From: Burkholderia sp. IMCC1007
GTDB lineage: Bacteria; Pseudomonadota; Gammaproteobacteria; Burkholderiales; Burkholderiaceae
Direction of reading: 5' to 3'
NCBI RefSeq assembly: GCF_027257875.1
Contig: NZ_JAPVQY010000011.1
Coordinates: 62,001 to 126,000 of the forward strand
Length of the DNA stretch: 64,000 nt
Notes under the pieces: model-generated
What the model was told of the DNA's origin: nothing
Seen by the model: the letters and a program-made list of their open reading frames with translations, nothing else
The model's database searches: none
Program-made: the position numbers and the translations under genes
Part shown: in pieces, positions 25,280-32,820 of the stretch
Layout of the letters: each line of letters starts with the position of its first letter
How positions within the stretch are numbered: position 1 is the stretch's first letter

Positions 25280-26053
25280 ATGGGTTCTCTTTCGGACTAC
25301 CTGGACAATCTCGAGCCGCTACTCGCTTCCGCAAGTCGCCAGTTTGCTTTTGATGGGGCAGCGAACGAGGTTGCAGTAATCGTGGCAGCGACCCCAAAAA
25401 TTGAGGAAACGTCCTATGACAACTGGAACGGCGGAACATACGGCTACACCCTGACATTAGAGGTGCCTGCTCACGTGTACGCGCAGGTGAAGCCATCGCT
25501 CACTCAATTGGAAAAAGCGATCGCTTTGAAGATCGATGAGTTTCTGCGCGGTTCGAGTAATCAGGTCCTCAACGGCGTGGTGATTGCCCCGGAAGTTGTC
25601 GGCGACGACCGATGGCGCGACAAAGCGCGGGCGTGGTTGGCGGGCGATGGCGTGACGAATCAGGGGCGAGTCCGCTCGGACAACATTGCTCCGCATCGAC
25701 TTGATGGTTTGCTGTTCAGGTCCAAGCCCGAGATGCTGCTGTACGGAGCACTGAAGGCGTTAGGTATTCCCTTTGCACCGTTGCCCGTCTTCCTGCGGGG
25801 TGGAAAGCAGTATCGGCGCATTGAACCGGATTTTGTCGTCGTGAAGCAGGGGATCGTTGTTCAAGTCGAGGTAGACGGCGACACTGTCCATACTGAATCG
25901 CCGGCCGACGCACATTCGCGGTCCGCCATGCTCGCTCACGAAGGTGTATACGTGGAGCGCGTAAAGGCATCGGAATGTGACACGCCGGAGCGCGCTGAGC
26001 TTTGTGCCCAGAAGATCTTGGCCGCGATCGATCGTTACAAGGCAAGTCGGTAG
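25280..26053 (+). CDS. DUF559/Vsr-like nuclease-domain protein
   Basis: 257 aa. The N-terminal 130 residues are unassigned. The C-terminal part has a PD-(D/E)XK-type core: Glu in KPEMLLYGAL, then EPDFVV (Asp184) and QVEVDGDTVH (Glu197, Asp199). The EVDG-x2-H block is characteristic of DUF559/REase-MTES-type very-short-patch-repair-like nucleases. It lies between the Gabija-like and Hachiman-like pairs on the same strand and could belong to either or be an independent defence gene. Confidence 0.6.
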   Translation: MGSLSDYLDNLEPLLASASRQFAFDGAANEVAVIVAATPKIEETSYDNWNGGTYGYTLTLEVPAHVYAQVKPSLTQLEKAIALKIDEFLRGSSNQVLNGVVIAPEVVGDDRWRDKARAWLAGDGVTNQGRVRSDNIAPHRLDGLLFRSKPEMLLYGALKALGIPFAPLPVFLRGGKQYRRIEPDFVVVKQGIVVQVEVDGDTVHTESPADAHSRSAMLAHEGVYVERVKASECDTPERAELCAQKILAAIDRYKASR

Positions 26054-26063
26054 GAAAGCGAAC

Positions 26064-26285
26064 ATGGGAAACGGTATCCCAAGCTCCTTGGCCCCATACA
26101 GGGCAGTTGTCGAGGAGACGTTGGCCTTGGCTAACAAGTGGCATGAACAGATCTCGCACGGGTATGTCCCAACCTCTCGCGAAGCAGCAGAATTTCGGAG
26201 CGAGATGGCGAGCCTGCAGCGTGCGGCGCAGGAGGCATGGCATCGCCACTGCGAAAGCGACAGGGACTACGAAATCCCTGATTAA
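26064..26285 (+). CDS. Small helical protein of unknown function
   Basis: 73 aa from ATG at 26064 after a ggaaag site, 10 bp downstream of the nuclease gene. The sequence predicts mostly amphipathic helix (EETLALANKWHEQ, EMASLQRAAQEAWHRH) with a Trp/His-rich C-terminus. It may be a partner of the preceding nuclease. Unrecognised. Confidence 0.5.
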   Translation: MGNGIPSSLAPYRAVVEETLALANKWHEQISHGYVPTSREAAEFRSEMASLQRAAQEAWHRHCESDRDYEIPD

Positions 26286-26307
26286 CGGGGAAAACGAGGA
26301 AAAAATT

Positions 26308-26564
26308 GTGGAGCTTTACAGCATCGACGTATCGGCGACTGGCGAGACCGTGTGGGTGATGGGTCACGATGGCTCGTGCGTAGGGCGATTCAGCAAGCGC
26401 TTCGGGATCGACGTACATCGGACTGAGACCGAGCAGCTTGCAGGCGCTGATCAGTGCCGCATTGCACACATGAGGTGGCCAGTATGGCTGAATGGCATGT
26501 TTTCCGCGAGGCGGTCCTGCGCTACCACGGAATCGAAGTGCCGGTTGAGGCCATCCAGTTATAA
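26308..26564 (+). pseudogene. Small unknown gene broken by a one-base frameshift
   Basis: A GTG start with a good site (gagg) encodes a protein-like sequence to about residue 49 (VELYSIDVSATGETVWVMGH; FSKRFGIDVHRTE). The sense then continues in another frame (CTHEVASMAEWHVFREAVLR) to TAA at 26562-26564. The total of 257 bases is one short of 86 codons, which implies a one-base deletion near 26453. Either the gene is inactivated or there is a sequence error. Confidence 0.5.
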
Positions 26565-26572
26565 GCGAAAAA

Positions 26573-26732
26573 ATGAGCGAGATCCTTACCTATGCCGAGC
26601 GCGCAGCAATTCGCGCTAGCGGTCAAAGACGAGACACAGCTTGCTACGGCGCGAGCGGCATTCCATCTTGCTGCGCCGGCGCACGGCATCAACGCATGTG
26701 TAATGGTGCTGCATCGTAACGATCGTGATTGA
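26573..26732 (+). other. Two overlapping tiny ORFs of doubtful coding status
   Basis: ATG at 26573 opens a 48-codon frame (MSEILTYAERAAIRASG...) ending at 26719. ATG at 26592 opens a 46-codon frame (MPSAQQFALAVKDETQLATA...) ending at 26732. The first half of one and the second half of the other each look protein-like, so this may be another frameshifted small gene. Neither is convincing alone. Confidence 0.25.
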
Positions 26733-26755
26733 GTGCGCCTTTCGCGCTTGCAAAT

Positions 26756-27547
26756 ATGACAATCAACCTGACGCCGTTCAAACACGAGCCGCTCTGCTAC
26801 GGACATACGTGGACCGTTGAAGACGAATCCGTGCTCGCCCAGCGAATCGCTCGCGTCGCATTGGGCCAGGCGCGGCATATCCAGAAAATCCTTGCCGGAG
26901 CATCGGTTGTCGCGCCTGCAACGACAAAGAATGCCGCTAGAGACGCAATCAAGCTCCTGACAGTCGCAACTGGCGAGGACCCATGGCACCGCGACGGATG
27001 GATGTTTCAGGTTTTGTCGTGGATTGCAGCCTACCGCGCAGCGCCTGACGGCATAATCAGTACGCCTCACATAAGATTGGCAGACAAAGGCTTTGACGGA
27101 CTCGAACTTGAGGTCAACAAGAAGACCGGTAAAGTCAAGGGCGCAATCATCTTCGAAGACAAGGCAACGGATAATCCACGCGACACGGTTCGCGATGCAG
27201 TCTGGCCCGAGTTCGCTGCGCTCGAGTCCGGCGAACGCGAAAATATGCTGACCGCCGAAGTAGTCGCTCTCCTCTCTACGAAGCTGGATATTGATCCGGA
27301 CGCCGCTATCGAGAACATCATCTGGGGTAACGTTCGTCGTTACCGCATCAGCATTACGGTTGGGGGCAATCACTCCGATGAGGCAGGACGCCGCCGGCTT
27401 TTCAAGGGCTATGACGCGATCGCAGCTGGCGACATGAAAAGACGCCGCGCCGAGACGCTTTACGTCGATGATTTGCGAGCATGGATGCAAAGGTTGGCCG
27501 GAAAGGCGATCGCTATCGTGCGGGCGGAGGTGAAAGCACATGTTTGA
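26756..27547 (+). CDS. hamA: HamA-like (DUF1837-type) nuclease of a Hachiman-like system
   Basis: 263 aa from ATG at 26756 (a TTG at 26729 is the alternative). A likely PD-(D/E)XK core is seen: Asp114 in GFDGLELE and the triad Glu134-Asp135-Lys136 in IIFEDKA. It directly precedes, and overlaps by 8 bp, a very large DECH helicase gene. This is the gene order of Hachiman (HamA DUF1837 effector nuclease, then HamB helicase). Known Hachiman complexes sense damaged DNA and then degrade DNA. The family call rests on the nuclease motif plus context. Confidence 0.6.
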   Translation: MTINLTPFKHEPLCYGHTWTVEDESVLAQRIARVALGQARHIQKILAGASVVAPATTKNAARDAIKLLTVATGEDPWHRDGWMFQVLSWIAAYRAAPDGIISTPHIRLADKGFDGLELEVNKKTGKVKGAIIFEDKATDNPRDTVRDAVWPEFAALESGERENMLTAEVVALLSTKLDIDPDAAIENIIWGNVRRYRISITVGGNHSDEAGRRRLFKGYDAIAAGDMKRRRAETLYVDDLRAWMQRLAGKAIAIVRAEVKAHV

Positions 27548-30500
27548 TGCCGATACAGTGACATTGATCTCGAGCGCCCCGCAGTTACCGGGACTTGACC
27601 TGAAGGATCTTCCGCGGCGACTGACTGACGCATACGCGACGCTTGTTTCTGCGCGAATCCGCCTACGTGAGTTGGCTGATACGCGTCAACTGCCGGAGGA
27701 GGTCACTACAGTTGCCCGCGAAATGAATCGCCTTGCCTTTTCGCAGGAGGCACTCGTCTCTGCAATCGGCGATCGCGAAAATCGCGCGGCGGCGGCGTTT
27801 GTTGCTGGCGCTGCGCACCATGTCGTGCTGCTCGCGGACAAGATCGGCGCAACATCGCCTCGAGCCAGTAGCCTTTCGCTTGAATGTATTTCGCCAGAAG
27901 TCTCGGCAACGATTCTGTTTCTGATTGCTGAATCCAGCGCAGATGCTGCGGAAATGGCGAAGTCAATCGTAATCGAAACCGACGACGTCATTGAGGCAGC
28001 GCTCCTTTCCGCAGTCGTTCATCTCGCGAATGGGCAACTGCAGGATATCGTGGGAACACCGCTGCCGAACGTCGAGAGGGTGCTCGCTGGCGACCCGTAC
28101 GGCCGTGCCGTCAGAGCCCTATATTTTATGCTGCTGCGAGGGGTGCGATTGCTCGCCAGCGGTATGTTGGGGCTCGACGCTACGGATGCGGTCGGGGAGC
28201 AGGGCGATGCTGTAGGCCTTTTCGAGCAAGTGAAAGCACTGTGCATAGAGCCGCTGGATGGTTTTGCAGATGAGAGCGCGCCGCCATATAGCGTCTACCC
28301 CGGGCCATGGCACCTCGCATCCCTGTTATCGTCAGCATCGAAGGATCTGGCAGCATCTGCACTTGTTAATACGCCTCCGCCGCCCGGCCTCGACGGCGGT
28401 CAATGGCTCACCTTGATGAAACGAATTGCCACTCGTCGGCCCTATTTGTGGCGAAATCACCGACAGGCAATTTCGGCTGGATATCTCAGACCGGGCGTTT
28501 CCGTCGCGATCAGCTTTCCTACCGGCGCAGGGAAGTCCACGCTTGCTGAACTCAAGATTGCGGCAGCGCTCTTGCGCGGGCAGAAAGTGGTGTTTCTGGC
28601 GCCGACCTTGGCGTTGGTAGACCAGACGGCGAACGCGCTGCGAGTAACCTTTCCCGATTCGGAGGTGCTTCGCGAAAGGACCGATGACCTCATCCTCGAA
28701 GCAGACGACAATGGTCTGCCGGCGATTTCGGTGATGACACCCGAGCGCTGTCTTGCGACGTTGAGCTTTGACCGTGAAGCATTCACTGGTGTTGGACTTC
28801 TTGTTTTTGACGAGTGCCACTTGTTGCATCCTCGGCAGACTAACGCAAGTCGTCGCTCAATCGACGCCATGCTGTCGGTCCTTAACTTCATTACCGTTGC
28901 ACCGGACGCGGATTTGCTCTTTCTCTCTGCGATGATGATGAACACGCAGGAGATGGCAGACTGGATGGCAGATCTCACTGGCCGTCAGTGCTTGCCGCTT
29001 ACGCTGACCTGGAAGCCGACACGGCAAGTGCGGGGCTGCGTAGTCTTTGGCGATGAAGAGATCAGGGCACTGAACCAACGTCTACGCGAGACACGCGCCT
29101 CGGTCAAAAACAAAGATGCTCCGGCCGCACTCAAGCGGGAGTTGACCGTCTACCCGTATGGTTTCTTTTGCCTGCACCAGACTTGGCAGTCACAGGCGCG
29201 CAAGGACTATGCGCTTTTGCCGCTTCTTGATGACGAGGTAACGCTGTCGACCGGAACGACGAAGAGGGGAGACTGGTATCTTACTCCCAACGGGAATCAG
29301 GTCGCTGCAGCGATAGCGGCAGCAACGGCCAAGCAGGGATTGAAGACCCTCGTATTTACGCAGACCGTTACGCTCGCCAATAGTGCTGCCAAGACGCTAT
29401 CGAAGGAGCTCGATGTACCCGGGTGCGAGCTGACAGATGAAGAACGCGACCTCTATGTCACCGCAGTTGACGAAGCGGGGGGAGCTGAGCATCTGTACAT
29501 TGAGATTGAGAAGAAAAACAGGCTCATCTCGTCCAGCGCTTGTCACCATGGTCTGTTGTTGCCGGCCGAGCGAAATCTGCACGAGTCGCTATTCAGGCGG
29601 AAGGATGGAATCAACGTACTTGTTGCGACGTCGACTCTTGCACAGGGCATGAACCTTCCCAGTGAGGTGGTCATCATTGGTGGCGACAGTCGTTTCGACT
29701 CCAACGCAGACCGAATGCAAAGGCTCGAGGCTCATGAACTACTGAACGCTGCCGGCCGTGCAGGCCGGGCCGGGGACGCATCATACGGGGTCGTACTCGT
29801 CGTGCCAAGCAAGGTTGTAAACTTCGACGACAAAGCCAACAGGATTCACAGCCATTGGGCAGATTTGCGCTCCATTTTTGCGCAGAGCGACCAATGCCTG
29901 ACGATTGACGATCCATTGACGGCATTATTGGACCAGATCCATGATGCCGTCTCGCCAAAATCGGATATGGCCATGTACTTGTTGCGGCGCTTACCGGTCT
30001 CGTCATCCGCAGATCAGGACGCGCATGATGCGCCCGCGAGAGGACTGCTAGGCCGTTCATTCGCCGCGTTCCGGGCCAGACAAAGGGGGGACGCCCACTG
30101 GGTCCAGTCACGCATCGATTCTGCCGTGGCGCTGAGACGTGAAGACCCCGACACACCGCGCGTGCTGACCTGGGCTGATCGGCTGGCTGCATCGGCCGGA
30201 GTCCCCGTCGCGATCATCCGTGAGCTCGGAGAGCCGTTTTCGGAGGAGATCAACCCTGAGGCAACGGTGGCCGACTGGTATGCGTGGCTCGTGCATTGGC
30301 TGGTGCATCGACCTCAGCTCATACCCGTGCTCATCCGACCGGAAAACCTCGAGGGATTGTTCGGAACCGCGTACAAGAAGCTCGATGACGACCGCGACAG
30401 GGGTACTTACGCTGCCAGTCGGCTATTTTCGCTCCTCGATCGCTGGATAGCCGGCGATACTCTGGTGGGCATTGAGCGAACGTTCGGCACGAAGGAGAAC

Positions 30501-30851
30501 CGTCTGGGTAAGTGCGAATCGGCACGCGAGTTCGTTTTGCGTATGTTGCCTGAACTTTCATATATCTTTGGGTTACCAGCTCAGATATATCAAGCTGTTT
30601 CCATTGAGCGCGGAGGGAGTGGCGATATGCCGCTCGCGCTTGGTTTGCTCAGTGCGTGTGTGCGGCAAGGATTCGATAACGCGGACAAGGTCGTTTTGCG
30701 CCGATACCTGCCCGGGCGTCCCGCCCGTCGCGCTGTGCACCGGAAATATGTGGAAATTGCGCCCGTCCTGCAGAGTGCCCCGCTTGGGGAAGATTTTCGA
30801 GGCGCCTACAGAAGAATCGCTTCAGCTGTTGAAGTCGCCGCTTTTCTTTGA
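27540..30851 (+). CDS. hamB: HamB-like superfamily 2 helicase
   Basis: 1103 aa. Motif I TGAGKS is at residues 328-333, motif Ia (FLAPTLALVDQ) follows, and motif II is DECH at 424-427. Motif III reads LSAMMM where SAT is usual. Motifs V (VATSTLAQGMNLP) and VI (LLNAAGRAGRAG) place it in the Ski2/Hel308-like branch. About 320 residues precede and 350 follow the helicase core, both without recognised domains. Coupled to the HamA-like gene by overlap. The final third may hold the DNA-sensing or regulatory part. Confidence 0.75.
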   Translation: MFDADTVTLISSAPQLPGLDLKDLPRRLTDAYATLVSARIRLRELADTRQLPEEVTTVAREMNRLAFSQEALVSAIGDRENRAAAAFVAGAAHHVVLLADKIGATSPRASSLSLECISPEVSATILFLIAESSADAAEMAKSIVIETDDVIEAALLSAVVHLANGQLQDIVGTPLPNVERVLAGDPYGRAVRALYFMLLRGVRLLASGMLGLDATDAVGEQGDAVGLFEQVKALCIEPLDGFADESAPPYSVYPGPWHLASLLSSASKDLAASALVNTPPPPGLDGGQWLTLMKRIATRRPYLWRNHRQAISAGYLRPGVSVAISFPTGAGKSTLAELKIAAALLRGQKVVFLAPTLALVDQTANALRVTFPDSEVLRERTDDLILEADDNGLPAISVMTPERCLATLSFDREAFTGVGLLVFDECHLLHPRQTNASRRSIDAMLSVLNFITVAPDADLLFLSAMMMNTQEMADWMADLTGRQCLPLTLTWKPTRQVRGCVVFGDEEIRALNQRLRETRASVKNKDAPAALKRELTVYPYGFFCLHQTWQSQARKDYALLPLLDDEVTLSTGTTKRGDWYLTPNGNQVAAAIAAATAKQGLKTLVFTQTVTLANSAAKTLSKELDVPGCELTDEERDLYVTAVDEAGGAEHLYIEIEKKNRLISSSACHHGLLLPAERNLHESLFRRKDGINVLVATSTLAQGMNLPSEVVIIGGDSRFDSNADRMQRLEAHELLNAAGRAGRAGDASYGVVLVVPSKVVNFDDKANRIHSHWADLRSIFAQSDQCLTIDDPLTALLDQIHDAVSPKSDMAMYLLRRLPVSSSADQDAHDAPARGLLGRSFAAFRARQRGDAHWVQSRIDSAVALRREDPDTPRVLTWADRLAASAGVPVAIIRELGEPFSEEINPEATVADWYAWLVHWLVHRPQLIPVLIRPENLEGLFGTAYKKLDDDRDRGTYAASRLFSLLDRWIAGDTLVGIERTFGTKENRLGKCESAREFVLRMLPELSYIFGLPAQIYQAVSIERGGSGDMPLALGLLSACVRQGFDNADKVVLRRYLPGRPARRAVHRKYVEIAPVLQSAPLGEDFRGAYRRIASAVEVAAFL

Positions 30852-31032
30852 CGGTAAAAAGTAAAATCTGGCGAGACGCTGAACGCAGGGCAAAGTGCTT
30901 CGCAATGGCTGGTGCATTCAAACCGCACTGAGTCGTTGACGTCACGTCCTGGTGCGGTTCATCGCGATGAATTGTTTGTTGCATAAGCGGAACGACGCCA
31001 CTTTGTTGTTGGACCAGCACGCTGTGCTTTGA

Positions 31033-32319
31033 TCACGCGGCCATTTCGCCGTCGTCCGGTTGACGTGACGGGGTAGGAGTCGATTGCAATGGCATGACAT
31101 TAACTCCCTGAGCGAAGGACTGCTGCTGAGCGGGCTGCATGCCCGTCTTCAGCGCATCGAGGTAGTCCGCATACCACTGCATCATTGCTCGCCGTTGTCT
31201 GAGATATCTAGCGTGGTTGTAGTCGCCAGCAGTGCCTTCCTCAAGATGCGCTAGCTGCGTTTCGACGTGATCCTTTATCCAGCCGTGCTCTCGAAGGAGG
31301 GTGCTCGCGGTATGACGTGTGCCGTGCCCGACCATACGACCCTTGTAGCCAATCTTCGAAAACACGAGGTTGATGGTGTTTTCGCTTATGATCTCGTGCT
31401 TCGTGCCGATGCCGGGAAAAACGTACTTGTGACGCCCCGTCAGCTTTTTGAGTTCCCTGAGCGCCTTGACCAGTTGCGACGGGAGCGGCGTGACGTGGCC
31501 GCGTCGCATCTTCATCTTCTCGGCAGAGATCGTCCAGAGTGCTTCGTCGAGATCGACCTCGGTCCATTCGGCATAGCGGACCATACCCGGTCGGCTCGCC
31601 GTCCAGATGGTCATCCAGGCAGCGACGTAGGCAATGAGGCGGCTCGTCGATTTCTCGAGCGCGCGCAGGAAGTCAGGAAGTTCCGATTCGAGAAGGTGAG
31701 GATACGGTTTTGCCTTCGGCGCGGCTTTCGAAATGACCTTGAGCTCCGAAGCCGGATTGAATTCGCATTTGCCGCGTGCGATGGCCTGACTGAAGATTTC
31801 GCGCAGCCAGCCGCGAGCCTTTTTCGAGACGTTGAGGGCGTCGCGCTTTTCGAATCGTTCCTGGACACGGGCGCAGTCTGCGCGCGTGATGTTTACCAGC
31901 TTGATCGAACCGAGCTCGGGCAGGATGTCCTTGTCGAGGTACGTCCGAATTTTGCTCAGCGTTGAGGCGGACCGACCTGCATCTTGTTTGTTCTTGTACC
32001 AGAGTTCAGCGGCTGCTCTGAACGTGCCGTCGTCACTGGTATCCGCCCGCTGCCGCGCTATCCGCCGTTTCGCGCGCGGATCGGCGCCGTCGGCGACGAG
32101 CGTCCGGTATGCTGCTGCCTGCTGTCTCGCTTTCTGAAGCGTGACGTCGGGGTAGCGTCCCAACGAGATACGCGGCTGCTTGCCATGCAGGCGATAGCGG
32201 AAATGCCAGAACTTGTTGCCCTCCGGGGTTACCCAGAGAACCAGCCCGTCGCCATCGGCGACACCGTAGGGCTTTGGCCGGGGGCGGGCTGCTTCGACTT
32301 CGCGAACGGTGAGAGGCAT
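31033..32319 (-). CDS. int: P4-type tyrosine integrase of the ICE
   Basis: 428 aa from ATG at 32319 (MPLTVREVEAARP), the usual start for this family; the frame is open to 32409. The N-terminal DUF4102 arm-binding domain (LVLWVTPEGNKFWHFRYRL) and a SAM-like core-binding domain precede the catalytic domain. That domain has Arg in TASRPGMVRY, the HGTRHTAS box and Tyr in DYNHARYL. The gene lies 165 bp from the tRNA-Leu 3' end. The roughly 180 bp between it and the helicase gene show no gene. Confidence 0.9.
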   Translation of the reverse strand: MPLTVREVEAARPRPKPYGVADGDGLVLWVTPEGNKFWHFRYRLHGKQPRISLGRYPDVTLQKARQQAAAYRTLVADGADPRAKRRIARQRADTSDDGTFRAAAELWYKNKQDAGRSASTLSKIRTYLDKDILPELGSIKLVNITRADCARVQERFEKRDALNVSKKARGWLREIFSQAIARGKCEFNPASELKVISKAAPKAKPYPHLLESELPDFLRALEKSTSRLIAYVAAWMTIWTASRPGMVRYAEWTEVDLDEALWTISAEKMKMRRGHVTPLPSQLVKALRELKKLTGRHKYVFPGIGTKHEIISENTINLVFSKIGYKGRMVGHGTRHTASTLLREHGWIKDHVETQLAHLEEGTAGDYNHARYLRQRRAMMQWYADYLDALKTGMQPAQQQSFAQGVNVMPLQSTPTPSRQPDDGEMAA

Positions 32320-32410
32320 GGTGAGTACATTGCGTAATCTCGAACTTTCAATGTACTCAAAAACGTACTCGTCTGCACGTGGCTTGCCGTGTTCCGGCTT
32401 AGACGGCAAT

Positions 32411-32447
32411 AAACAAAAAACCCCGCAAATTCAATGATTTACGGGGT
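32411..32447 (-). terminator. Terminator between tRNA-Leu and integrase
   Basis: The arms ccccg-c-aaat and attt-a-cgggg (32421-32446) form a hairpin that, on the minus strand, is followed by ttttttgttt. It would stop tRNA-Leu transcription before the integrase gene. Confidence 0.75.
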
Positions 32448-32483
32448 CTTCTGGACTTCTCTGTACTACCCTATACAGCCTTA

Positions 32484-32570
32484 TGGTGCCCAGGAGAGGA
32501 CTCGAACCTCCACGATGTTGCCACCGCTAGGACCTGAACCTAGTGCGTCTACCAATTCCGCCACCTGGGC
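32484..32570 (-). tRNA. tRNA-Leu (anticodon CAG), integration site of the ICE
   Basis: The 87-nt minus-strand sequence folds as a class II tRNA with 5' GCCCAGG and 3' CCTGGGCA-CCA. The anticodon loop ttcaggt sits between ctagg/cctag arms, so the anticodon is CAG. A long variable arm and the encoded CCA (complement of 32484-32486) are present. The 3' end faces the integrase. Confidence 0.95.
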
Positions 32571-32820
32571 ACGTTTTGCAGTAGCTGCTTGCTGCAAAGA
32601 AGCGAAATTATAGCGCCCCAATTACTCGTGTCAACACTTTTTTGCGATGGGCCGCAAACGGGCCGCCGAGGCGCCCGCCCGCGGCATTCCCGTCATTTGA
32701 CGACACAACGCGGGTGATAGAATGACCCGCCGCCGTCAATATAGAACTGTCTGACGGACACCTCTATGTTGATGCCGGGCACCATCAGTCAACGCAACGA
32801 GAACAATCATCGACAAACCC

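Larger units (their letters stand above)
1..32500. mobile_element. Integrative and conjugative element in tRNA-Leu (right part; left end outside window)
   Basis: The segment combines a P4-type integrase abutting the 3' end of a tRNA-Leu gene, a complete VirB-like secretion operon, a MobH relaxase, a TraD coupling protein and a DUF4400 membrane protein, with toxin-antitoxin and phage-defence cargo. The integrase lies next to the tRNA 3' end, so the element extends leftwards from about 32.49 kb. I saw no second copy of the tRNA 3' end within the window, so the other attachment site should lie to the left. The exact recombination point within the tRNA 3' end is inferred. Confidence 0.88.
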
